Shown here piece by piece: positions 36,245 through 44,300 of a stretch of DNA of 64,000 nt (the first letter of the stretch is position 1; each line of letters opens with the position of its first letter). The stretch is from JAOUGY01 sp963785075 (GTDB taxonomy: Bacteria; Actinomycetota; Acidimicrobiia; Spongiisociales; ZC4RG35): assembly GCA_963785075.1 (NCBI GenBank), contig CAWATW010000007.1:1-64000 (forward strand). Reading direction: 5' to 3'. The notes beneath the pieces were generated by a model, which was given only the letters and a program-made list of their open reading frames with translations, did no database searches and had not been told where the DNA came from. A program made the position numbers and the translations under genes.

Positions 36245-36892
36245 ATGGAACTCTTCGAAGCCCTGTACACCACGAGAGCGATGCGCCGGGTGAAGCCGGA
36301 CCCGATCCCCGACGAGGTGCAGGCCGCCATCCTGGACGCGGCCGTGAGGGCGCCGTCGGGAGGAAACAGCCAGAACTGGCGGTTTCTGATCGTGACCGAT
36401 CGAGAGGTCCGGGGCCGGCTCGCCCCGCTCTATCGGTTGGCGTTCGAACAGCTGCAGACGACGATCTATGCCGGGCGGCGGGAAGCAGCCGAGGCCGCCG
36501 GAGACGTCGCCGCGCTTCGAGTGATGCGCTCGAGTGCCTGGCTCGCGGAGAACTTCGAGCAGGTACCGATGTGGTTTCTCGCCTTCTCCCGCAACGACCC
36601 CACTGGGGCCTCCATCTATCCGGCGGTGTGGAACGCAATGCTGGCGGCCAGGGGACATGGGGTCGGCACCTGCTTGACGACCATCCTGGGTGTCTTCGAG
36701 GCACCAGCGGCGTTCGAGGTCCTCGGCGTCCCGGACGACAAGGGCTGGGTCCTCAATGCTGCCGTGTCCTGTGGCTACCCACTCGGCAAGTGGGGCGTCG
36801 CCAAGCGCGCCCCTGCCGATCAGGTCGGCTTCGCCGACCGTTGGGGTCAGCCGCTCTGCTTCAAGGTCGACGAACCACTCTGGACGGTGTGA
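36245..36892 (+). CDS. Nitroreductase-family FMN oxidoreductase
   Basis: 215 residues. The start ELFEALYTTRAMRRVKPDPIPDEV and AAVRAPSGGNSQNWRFLIV are the FMN-binding N-terminal motifs of the family (R-S/T-x-R...AP(S/T)xxNxQPW). WNAMLAARGHGVGTCLTT and the late GYPLGKWG complete the fold. It uses FMN with NAD(P)H to reduce a nitro, quinone or related compound; the substrate is unknown. It shares a 42-bp divergent region with the renalase-like gene, so both may respond to the same signal. Confidence 0.9.
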   Translation: MELFEALYTTRAMRRVKPDPIPDEVQAAILDAAVRAPSGGNSQNWRFLIVTDREVRGRLAPLYRLAFEQLQTTIYAGRREAAEAAGDVAALRVMRSSAWLAENFEQVPMWFLAFSRNDPTGASIYPAVWNAMLAARGHGVGTCLTTILGVFEAPAAFEVLGVPDDKGWVLNAAVSCGYPLGKWGVAKRAPADQVGFADRWGQPLCFKVDEPLWTV

Positions 36893-36906
36893 GGACGTTC
36901 CCAACC

Positions 36907-36935
36907 GTTGGGATCGGGTTAGCGCCCGCTTAGGA
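36907..36935 (+). promoter_or_regulatory. Putative OmpR-type operator: three half-sites, 11-bp period
   Basis: Half-sites GTTGGGA (36907), GTTAGCG (36918) and CTTAGGA (36929) lie exactly 11 bp apart. A -10-like TACGTT starts at 36946, 10 nt after the last half-site. The same arrangement recurs at 40407 upstream of the gene on the other side of the OmpR-type two-component operon. It should control the acidic repeat protein gene at 36984. Confidence 0.5.
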
Positions 36936-36983
36936 CGGCGCCCGATACGTTGTGCATTCACCGGGACAAGGGGAATGTTCAAC

Positions 36984-38228
36984 ATGCAAACGAATCGACT
37001 TCGAAGAAGCCGGCTGCTTGCCGGCGCTCTGGCGGCGCTGATGCTGCTTCCGGCGACCGCTGTCTACGCTTCCTCAGACAACACCGAGCGCGGCGTGTCG
37101 ACGCGGGCCGAATCCAGACGGGATCACAGAATCACCAACCGGCCATCGGTACAGATCGATCACGTGTATCGGGGGGCGCTGGACGGCGCGGTCGGTACGC
37201 ACACGTGGAGCGGTGACGTATTCGACACCGGCGTGGTCACGACCGTCACCTACGCCATCGCGCTCGACGCCGATGGGGTTCCCGTCGTGTCGTCGGTGGT
37301 CGTCGACGACTCGACGCTGCCGGAGGGCGCCACCTACGAGATCCGAGACGGATCCACCACCACTCGGGATGAAGGCAGGTCGAACGACGAGAAGTCCGAG
37401 GACGAGTCATCCGAGGATGTGTCAGAAGACATTGTCGGCGAATCGGGCGATGAGACGCAGGCCGAGGAGACAATCGAGGAGGAGAACGGCGCAGAGACCC
37501 TGGTTGATGCATCGGTCACCGCCACCTCCGATACGGTGTCCGACGAGGATACATCCGAATCCGGCGAAGAGGCCGAGGACGCCTCCGAGAACGGCGAGGA
37601 CGCCTCCGAGAACGGCGAGGACGCCTCCGAGAACGGCGAGGACGCCTCCGAGAACGGCGAGGACGCCTCCGAGAACGGCGAGGACGCCTCCGAGAACGGC
37701 GAGGACGCCTCCGAGAACGGCGAGGACGCCTCCGAGAACGGCGAGGACGCCTCCGAGAACGGCGAGGACGCCTCCGAGAACGAGGAAGTAGCCGACGAGG
37801 ACCTTGCCGAAGAGACAGGCATCACCCGCTTCGCCGGACGCGCCGGTGTGCGATTCTCCATGGGCGACCAGTGGGCCGGACTCCTGATCCTGGTGCATGG
37901 GGCGCTCGGCGAGGAGCCGGTCGCTTCTGTCAGGACGATCCTGGTGACGCCGTCGCACGTGATGGAGAGGCCCGTCGACGAGGCCACCGCTGATGATGCG
38001 GCCGAGGATGAACGCGATCGCTCTGAGCGGCCCGGGCGCCCGGAGATCGACGATGTACGGGACGACAGAGCTCCCGTCGAACGAGACGGCTCCAAGGATC
38101 GTGACGAGGCCCGTCAGCGGGAAGGTGACCGCGACCGTGATCGCACCGACCGCAACCGTGACGGAGACCGTCAGGGACCGAACGGTGGCTCGTCCGGAGA
38201 CGATGGACGGTCGGAGCGCCGGCCTTGA
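36984..38228 (+). CDS. Exported acidic protein with GEDASEN tandem repeats
   Basis: 414 residues. The ATG at 36984 is about 10 nt after AAGGGG; an ATG at 36975 is too close to that site. The signal peptide RSRLLAGALAALMLLPATAVYA ends near residue 27. Residues about 48-115 form a small beta-like domain (VQIDHVYRGALDGAVGTHTWSGDVF). An acidic, disordered stretch of about 150 residues follows, including ten perfect copies of the heptad EDASENG. Then comes a second folded segment (ITRFAGRAGVRFSMGDQWAGLLILVHGALGE) and a charged, Asp/Arg-rich tail (DRDRDRTDRNRDGDRQ). There is no known family. The upstream operator and the convergent histidine kinase/regulator operon suggest it is a target, or a sensor partner, of that system. 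Confidence 0.8.
   Translation: MQTNRLRRSRLLAGALAALMLLPATAVYASSDNTERGVSTRAESRRDHRITNRPSVQIDHVYRGALDGAVGTHTWSGDVFDTGVVTTVTYAIALDADGVPVVSSVVVDDSTLPEGATYEIRDGSTTTRDEGRSNDEKSEDESSEDVSEDIVGESGDETQAEETIEEENGAETLVDASVTATSDTVSDEDTSESGEEAEDASENGEDASENGEDASENGEDASENGEDASENGEDASENGEDASENGEDASENGEDASENGEDASENEEVADEDLAEETGITRFAGRAGVRFSMGDQWAGLLILVHGALGEEPVASVRTILVTPSHVMERPVDEATADDAAEDERDRSERPGRPEIDDVRDDRAPVERDGSKDRDEARQREGDRDRDRTDRNRDGDRQGPNGGSSGDDGRSERRP
37575..37781 (+). repeat. Perfect 21-bp tandem repeat, 10 copies
   Basis: The unit GAGGACGCCTCCGAGAACGG (plus C) starts at 37575 and every 21 bp to 37764, without mismatches; the last copy lacks the final GGC. It encodes EDASENG. Complete identity at DNA level points to recent expansion, so copy number probably varies among strains. 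Confidence 0.95.
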
Positions 38229-38363
38229 GCCAACAACACGGAGACTCGACACCAACAACACCAAGGCCTCCCACAGGCTCCTGAGCATATGCCCCGGCAG
38301 GGTGGGTGACACGGGGGACAAAGATGTCGCCCATCCTGCTGCTCGGGAGTCAGTGGGTCGAAG

Positions 38364-38395
38364 ACGGAGCGTGATCCAGTGCGATCACGCTCCGT
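38364..38395. terminator. Perfect 13-bp stem overlapping the kinase stop codon
   Basis: ACGGAGCGTGATC (38364-38376), a 6-nt loop, then GATCACGCTCCGT (38383-38395). It lies between the convergent repeat-protein gene (stop 38228) and the histidine kinase gene, whose TGA (38385-38387) is inside the second arm. The 156-bp gap holds nothing else that I can see. Confidence 0.7.
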
Positions 38396-39671
38396 CCGCG
38401 ACCGGGATGCGGATTTCGACCTTGGCGCCCCTGAGTCTTTCACTCCTCGACACCACGATCGAACCGCCGGCGCTCTCGACGGTTCGGCGCACGATGTCCA
38501 GTCCGAGGCCGGTGGACGACCCGTGCGATCTTCCTCGTTCCACCACACCCGCATCCGGAAATCCTTCGCCCGCATCCTCGATCCGAAGGATGGCCGTGTC
38601 GGCCAGGCGAGCAAGAGCCAACTCGAAGCCGACACCTTCCTCGGTGTGCGCGAACACGTTTCCGAGAACGGCGTCGAGCATGGCCTCGCCGTCTTCGGGG
38701 GCGAACCGGACCATCAGCGGGAACTCGTGGATGCGTGTGGTGACGTCTCGACCCTGGTCTTCGGCGAGCGGCCGCCAGAACAGGATCCTGTCACCCACCA
38801 AGGCGCTCAGGTCGCTCAAGGCCGTCTGGGTTCGGATCGGCCGACGCGCCTCTTCGATGACGAAGGTGACGGTTCGCTCGAGCTCGGCCAGGTCGTCCAG
38901 CAGTCGCTCCCTCTGCTCGTCGTCGGGGAGCGCTTCGATGTCCAGACGCACGGACGTGAGGGGGGTGCGAAGCCGATGCGACATGTCCGCGGCCTGTTCA
39001 CGTTCCCGCTGCAGGAGCATCGTGATCCGTTCCGCCAGTCGGTTGAACTGAATCCCGACCTCCCGAAGCTCATCCGGACCCTCCGGGGTGACTCGCGCGG
39101 TCAGATCACCCTCGCCGAGGAGCGCGGTCGACGCCGAGAGCGACCGCACGGGGCGAACCACCGACCGCCCCATTCGGTCGGCGAAGAACACGGCGATCAC
39201 GGTCAGCAACAGGCCGAGACCTCCGAGCGTGATCCACGATCGTGTGACGCCGTCGTTGAGGATGTCGTCTGTTGCGAAGGCACGGACGACGACCCCGGGG
39301 CCCTCGGTGCGTGGAACCGGTACATAGATGGCGACCCCGCCCGGGACATCGTCACGGAACGCCGTACCGCCGAGCGCCAGGGTCCAATCCTCCTCCGGGC
39401 CTGGCTCGGGCCCCAACGCCGTCTCCTCGCCGACGAGCACGGACAGCCCTGCGGTCGAGAGTTCATCGGCGAAGTCCGATACGGCTTCGTCTATCCCGAC
39501 CCGGGGAACGAGCACGGCCAGCACCCGTGCGACGGCTTCGGCGTCGCGCTCGGAGCGATTCACAGCCCGGTCGTACGCAAGATCCGACACCAACACGAAC
39601 AGCGGAACCAGGAAGGCGATCGCCACCATCGATGTCACGGCAGCCGAGACGACCACCATCTGGCGTCTCAT
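38385..39671 (-). CDS. Sensor histidine kinase (HAMP, HisKA, HATPase)
   Basis: 428 residues. Two membrane helices (VVSAAVTSMVAIAFLVPLFVL, about 5-27, and TLGGLGLLLTVIAVFFA, about 143-160) enclose an external sensor domain of about 115 residues. HAMP follows (RSVVRPVRSLSASTALLGEGDL), then HisKA with ADMSHRLRTPLTSVRLDIEAL; it has His-Arg where most kinases have His-Glu. The HATPase G boxes are EDAGEGFPD and GSSTGLGLDIVRRTVESAGG. This His-Arg phosphoacceptor is seen in several actinobacterial OmpR-type kinases. The ATG overlaps the regulator's stop by 4 bp. Two exported-protein genes flank the pair and share an operator. Confidence 0.92.
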   Translation of the reverse strand: MRRQMVVVSAAVTSMVAIAFLVPLFVLVSDLAYDRAVNRSERDAEAVARVLAVLVPRVGIDEAVSDFADELSTAGLSVLVGEETALGPEPGPEEDWTLALGGTAFRDDVPGGVAIYVPVPRTEGPGVVVRAFATDDILNDGVTRSWITLGGLGLLLTVIAVFFADRMGRSVVRPVRSLSASTALLGEGDLTARVTPEGPDELREVGIQFNRLAERITMLLQREREQAADMSHRLRTPLTSVRLDIEALPDDEQRERLLDDLAELERTVTFVIEEARRPIRTQTALSDLSALVGDRILFWRPLAEDQGRDVTTRIHEFPLMVRFAPEDGEAMLDAVLGNVFAHTEEGVGFELALARLADTAILRIEDAGEGFPDAGVVERGRSHGSSTGLGLDIVRRTVESAGGSIVVSRSERLRGAKVEIRIPVADGA

Positions 39672-40351
39672 GCCCGCGGGTCTATCAGCTTCACTCCGAC
39701 GCCCCGCTTGGTGTGGATGTACTTCGGCTCCGCAGCGGTTTCTCCGAGCTTGCGACGGAGCCACGAGAGATGGACATCAACCGTCTTGTCGGCACCCCCA
39801 TACGGCTGACGCCACACCTCGGCCAACAGCTCCCGCTTCGAGATGACCTTGCCGGCACGCTCCGCCAGGTACCCGAGTAGCTCGAACTCCTTGGCCGTCA
39901 GGTCGAGAGGCCGTCCGTCGAGCGTGGCGTGGTGGGCGTCGGGGTCGATGACGAGTCCGCCGACGGTGACCGTCGGCGTGTCTCCGCTGGGTGTTGCACG
40001 GCGTAACACGGCGCGGATACGAGCCTCGAGGTGGTCGGCAGAGTACGGCTTGATCACGTAGTCGTCCGCTCCGGCGTCGAGCAGGCGAATCACCTCGGCC
40101 TCGTCGTCCCGTGCGGTGGCGACCACCACCGGCACGGCACTGACCGATCGGATCATGCGAAGGGCGTCGGCCCCGTCGACGTCGGGCAGACCGAGATCCA
40201 GCACCACGACATCGAACCGGCCGGTCAGCGCCTGCTCCACGCCAGGCATGGCGCGGTCGCTCGTCTCGACGTCGTGTCCTCGCTCTGCGAGGCGTTCGGC
40301 GATCGAGGACCTGATTCGGATATCGTCTTCGATGACGAGTACGGCCACCAT
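39668..40351 (-). CDS. OmpR/PhoB-family response regulator
   Basis: 227 residues. The receiver has IEDDIRIR, the phosphoacceptor VVVLDLGLPDVDG, ATARDDEAE and the Lys in DDYVIKPYS. The winged-helix DNA-binding domain covers about 130-225 (LDLTAKEFELLGYLAERAGKVISKRELL, VDVHLSWLRRKLGE, KRGVGVKLI). The ATG at 40351 lies 10 nt after TAGTTT on the minus strand. It is co-translated with the kinase. OmpR-family proteins bind direct repeats about 10-11 bp apart, the architecture found at 36907 and 40407. The 107-bp divergent region holds one of these sites. Confidence 0.93.
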   Translation of the reverse strand: MVAVLVIEDDIRIRSSIAERLAERGHDVETSDRAMPGVEQALTGRFDVVVLDLGLPDVDGADALRMIRSVSAVPVVVATARDDEAEVIRLLDAGADDYVIKPYSADHLEARIRAVLRRATPSGDTPTVTVGGLVIDPDAHHATLDGRPLDLTAKEFELLGYLAERAGKVISKRELLAEVWRQPYGGADKTVDVHLSWLRRKLGETAAEPKYIHTKRGVGVKLIDPRA

Positions 40352-40406
40352 GGGTGGTATCAAACTACGGACGCGACCCTTACGGCGACTTCGTCGACCT
40401 TGGGTC

Positions 40407-40435
40407 GTTGAGCCTTGGTTAGCGAACCGTTATCG
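40407..40435 (+). promoter_or_regulatory. Putative OmpR-type operator: three half-sites, 11-bp period
   Basis: Half-sites GTTGAGC (40407), GTTAGCG (40418) and GTTATCG (40429) lie exactly 11 bp apart, followed 10 nt later by the -10-like GACAAT (40446-40451). The layout matches the site at 36907 base-spacing for base-spacing, with an identical middle half-site. Position between the regulator gene and the gene at 40459 also allows autoregulation. Confidence 0.5.
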
Positions 40436-40445
40436 AAAGCCCCGG

Positions 40446-40451
40446 GACAAT
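40446..40451 (+). promoter_or_regulatory. -10-like box GACAAT, leaderless start at 40459
   Basis: It sits 7 nt before the GTG at 40459 and 10 nt after the operator, the same operator-to-box spacing as TACGTT at 36946. Confidence 0.4.
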
Positions 40452-40458
40452 CGTGTTC

Positions 40459-41025
40459 GTGAGTCGAAGAATCGGCGTCATCGCCTGGATCGCAGCAACC
40501 ATCTTGTCCGTCGCCGCCTCGACGGCTGCGGTTGCCGCCGTCCGCGCCCAGGTCACAGACCGGCCCGACGTCGTGTCACTCGCGACGCTGCGGCGGGCGA
40601 CGTCCACGACGACCGTGGCGGCCCTTCCGGTCGAAGCTGGTGCACGGACCGCTCCGAGCGACCAGACCGGGAGCACCACCGTGACCACGGTCTCGGAGCC
40701 CTCGACGACCACCCGACCGGCGATCGTGGCCACGCCCGGCACCACAGTCGAAACCACAACCACCACCACGATCGCACCGGAATCAGACCCCGCTCCTGTA
40801 TCCGCCGATGTGGAAACGCGGACCTTCAGGGGCGGCTCGGTGACGGTTCGCCTCGACGACGGCGTTCTCATCCTGGTCTCGGCGATTCCCGATGAGGGTT
40901 ACCGTCTCTCGATCGAAGAGCAGAGCGACGGAATCATCGCGCTCAGATTCGTACGCGAAGGCCGCTCTTCCGGCTACGTGGCTCAGATCGTCGATGGCCG
41001 CCTCCAGATTCGCGTTCTCGACTGA
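40459..41025 (+). CDS. Membrane-anchored or exported protein with Thr-rich linker
   Basis: 188 residues from GTG 40459; GTG 40453 is in frame and possible, but the -10-like GACAAT favours 40459. One N-terminal hydrophobic segment (IGVIAWIAATILSVAASTAAVAAV) acts as signal or anchor. A linker of about 80 residues is rich in Thr, Pro and Ser (TTTVAALPV, PGTTVETTTTTT). A C-terminal beta domain of about 65 residues follows (TFRGGSVTVRLDDGVLILVSAIPDEGYRLSIEEQ...). The layout is that of a wall-spanning stalk with a small external domain. No family is known to me. It is divergent from the OmpR-type regulator and shares the operator with the gene at 36984. Confidence 0.75.
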   Translation: MSRRIGVIAWIAATILSVAASTAAVAAVRAQVTDRPDVVSLATLRRATSTTTVAALPVEAGARTAPSDQTGSTTVTTVSEPSTTTRPAIVATPGTTVETTTTTTIAPESDPAPVSADVETRTFRGGSVTVRLDDGVLILVSAIPDEGYRLSIEEQSDGIIALRFVREGRSSGYVAQIVDGRLQIRVLD

Positions 41026-41388
41026 AGCGCGGTGTTGCGCTGGTCCTCTGAGCGGCGTGTTCCCAATGGCACCGTCTGAGTCGAGTCGCCGCTGGAGTCG
41101 TCGCCAGCGGCCGACGGCAGACAGCCAACGGCCATGGCTGGAGTTGTCGTTTCGGCGGGGTGCCGCTGGTGCTGCGAGCGGCACGTTCCGGCGGCGCGGC
41201 GTGAACCGGGTCAACGCCCAGTCATCTCGAGCGGCCTATTGCAGACAGCAGACGGCCGCGCGCTTCGCAGGCCGGCGCCCGCCCTCGTCATGGCTGTCGG
41301 CCGTCGGCAAGGCAACCCGCGGCTGCAACCGACCCGTTTGTGCGGGCTACCGCGTGGTCGCTCGGGGCTGACCCCCGGGAAACCGGTC
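41026..41388. other. Non-coding region with long inverted repeat
   Basis: 363 bp between the stop at 41025 (+) and the end of the giant gene (41389, -). GCCGACGGCAGACAGCC (41110-41126) faces GGCTGTCGGCCGTCGGC (41292-41308), one mismatch in 17, about 165 bp apart. A partial third copy (GCAGACAGCAGACGGCC) starts at 41241. It looks like a degenerate repeat element. No ORF in it has codon bias like the neighbours. Confidence 0.45.
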
Positions 41389-44300
41389 CTAGCTGCAGTT
41401 CACGGCCGTTTCGGCCTCGCAGGTGTTGCTGCCGCCGCCGCCGTCGGCGACGTCGGTGCCCGAGCCACCGAAGAGGAGGTCGTTGCCTTCGGCTCCGGCG
41501 AGCGTGTCGTTGCCCCAATCGCCCCAGAGGATGTCGGCCCCCGATCCGCCGAGCAGAGCATCGTTCCCGGCGCCGCCGAAGACCAGGTCCGAACCGGGGC
41601 CGGAATCGACATCGTCGTTCGCCGGGCCGGCGAACACCAGATCGGAGCCGCCTCTCGTCTCGATTCGGTCCGGTCCGAAGCCACCAGAGATGACATCGCT
41701 CTCCTCGCCGCCGATCACCAGGTCGGGGCCGCTTCCGCCACCGATGAGCTTGGCGCCGCCGAGGTCACCTCTGATTTCGTCGGATCCGCCGTCCCCGTAC
41801 GCAGCGTCGGCTCCGGTTCCCAACAGCAGCAGATCGTCGTCGGCGCCGCCAGTGAGCAGGTCTGCACCGGAGTTGCCCTGGAGGACGTCGGCGCCGCCGC
41901 CCCCGTGGACGCTGTCGGTGCCTGCACCACCCAGAACCCGGTCGTCACCGTCCTGGCCGTCGGCGGTGTCGTCGCCGTCACCGGCGTGGATCACGTCGTC
42001 GCCATCGCCGGCGAACACGGTGTCGTTGCCCGGGCCACCGATGATGACGTCGTTGCCGCGGAGGCCGAAGATCACGTCGTTCCCGGCCAGTCCGCAGATT
42101 ACATCTGCCCGTCGGGTGCCAAAGAGCACGTCGTTGCCTGTGGTCCCGACGATGGTGCACTGTTCGACGCCGACGTCGATCACCACCACGGCGGAGTCGC
42201 ACTCTCCATTGGAATCGCACACGGTGTAGACGAACTGCGTTTGACCAGGCGCTCCGGGGGTGAAGACCACGACCGGCCCTTCGGATGCTGCAACCACGTC
42301 CGCCGATCCGCTTGGAGGGGGCGTGGTGATGCTCAGGGTCGCCGGATCGAGGTCACCGTCGGCGTCGATGTCGTTGTCGAGCACGAAGACGGTGATCGGG
42401 TCACCGGTGACGGCGTAACCGTGGTCGTCGACTGCGACGGGCGCCGTCGCCTCGGGAACCACCGTGATGTCGACGACTGCGGTGTTGCACGATCCCGTCA
42501 GGTCGCAGACCTCGTACACGAGCGTGTCGTGTCCCGTGAAGCCTGCAGACGGTGTGTATGCGATCGCTCCGGCGACAGGAGCGGCCGATCCGTTCGACGG
42601 TGCCCCGACGACGCTCAGCGATGTCGGATCGAGATCCCCGTCAGGATCGCTGTCGTTGGAGAGCACGTCGATCACAGACTCGATGTCGGCCGTCACAGTG
42701 GCGCTGTCGTCGACTGCGTCCGGCGGCGAGGGCGCTGCGAGCACGGTGATGTTCACCGTGGCTTCGTCGCACAGTCCGGTGAGATCACAGACCCGGTAGA
42801 TGAAGCTGTCGCTTCCCACGAATCCCGCGTCGGCCGTGTAGGTGACGGACTCGCCGATGACGTCGGCGGCCCCGTTCGCCGGCGCGCCGGTGACCGCGAG
42901 CGATGCCGGATCGAGATCTCCATCGGGATCGCTGTCGTTGGAGAGCACGTCGATGTCGACCGGAATCCCGGCGAAACCCGTGGCCTCGTCGTCGACGGCG
43001 TCGGGTGGGTTGACGAGCCTGACGACCGTCACGTCGACCGTCGCCACATCGCAGAGCCCCGTCAAGTCGCAGACCCGATAGGTGAACTGATCCATGCCGG
43101 CGAAGCCGTCCGCCGGCGTGTACCGGATGCCCGCGCCGAGAACCTCAGCGGTGCCGTTGGTCGGGCCGGCGACCACTGCCAGCGACATCGGATCGAGATC
43201 TCCATCTGGATCGTCGTCGTTGCCGAGGACTGCGATGTCCACAGCAACACCGGCGTCGGTGGTGGCCGTGTCGTCGACCGCGTCCGGTGGGGACACCGCC
43301 GGGGCACTGTCCGCCTGGTGCGCCCCCCGTTTGAATGTGCTCACCCCGACGACGCCGTCGCCGTTGACGACCTGCACGATGAAGGGGACCGGCACAGTCA
43401 CCCCGGCACCGATCGGGCCGCCGCCGACCCAGGCGTCACCGGCAGCATTCAAGGACAGATCGACCGGCGTCCAGACCGCCGATCCGCCGTTGACGCCGGA
43501 AACGTACAGCACGACGACCCTGGCGACCCCGGACTGGGAATCGGAGGTCCGGACCCGGAAGACGGCCTGGTCACCCGCCGCGTCACCCTCGACGAGGTCG
43601 ATGGATGGCGGCGTGAAGTCGGCGCCATCCACAGCGTCGTCGTCCAGGTAGAACACGACGCCTTGCATGGTCGTGAACAGCCGCTGGATGGCCGTCGTTC
43701 CCTGGTCGAAGTACTGCCCGGCGATCAGGTTCACACGCTGCCGTCGGACCACTGGCGGACCCTCGGGGCCGGCGTTGACCTGCCCGAACGTGGCGACCGT
43801 GGCGAAGGTCGTCGGGAAGATGACCCCATCCGTCTCGATCTCCGGTTCGCGCCCCGCCTGGTCGGTGGTCGATGGGCGGGCGAAGGCAGCATCGACGACG
43901 GTCGAGTCCTCGCTGACGAGCCCGGTGAGAATGGTGCCGGTGACGACCCGGCCGTCCACGCCCACCTCGAGGCCGGTCAGTGGTTGGATCGGGCGCCAGT
44001 GCATGAACTGCGTGCCTTCGTCCGAGCTCACGTAGCTCCCGTCGACGGTGGCCACCGTCTGGAAGGTGGGATCGATGGAGAAGGGCGCCGCATCCAGGCC
44101 CGTCAGAGGATCGACCGAGATCAGCCCGGTCTCGGACCCGGGAACGGTCGAAGCGCCGGGTCCGTCGATCCGCCAGAACGGCAGGCCGTACAGCGTGGCT
44201 TCTTCGATCGCCTTCAAGTCGTAGACACCGTAGAGACCGGCCTTCCCGAACTGCTCTTGCTTGGCGTCGGACAGCGCCTGGCCGATGGTGTACCGGCCAT

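Noticed and set aside
37575..37781. Regular 21-bp repeats as a CRISPR array
   Set aside because: There are no spacers; units are contiguous, in frame and encode a heptapeptide.
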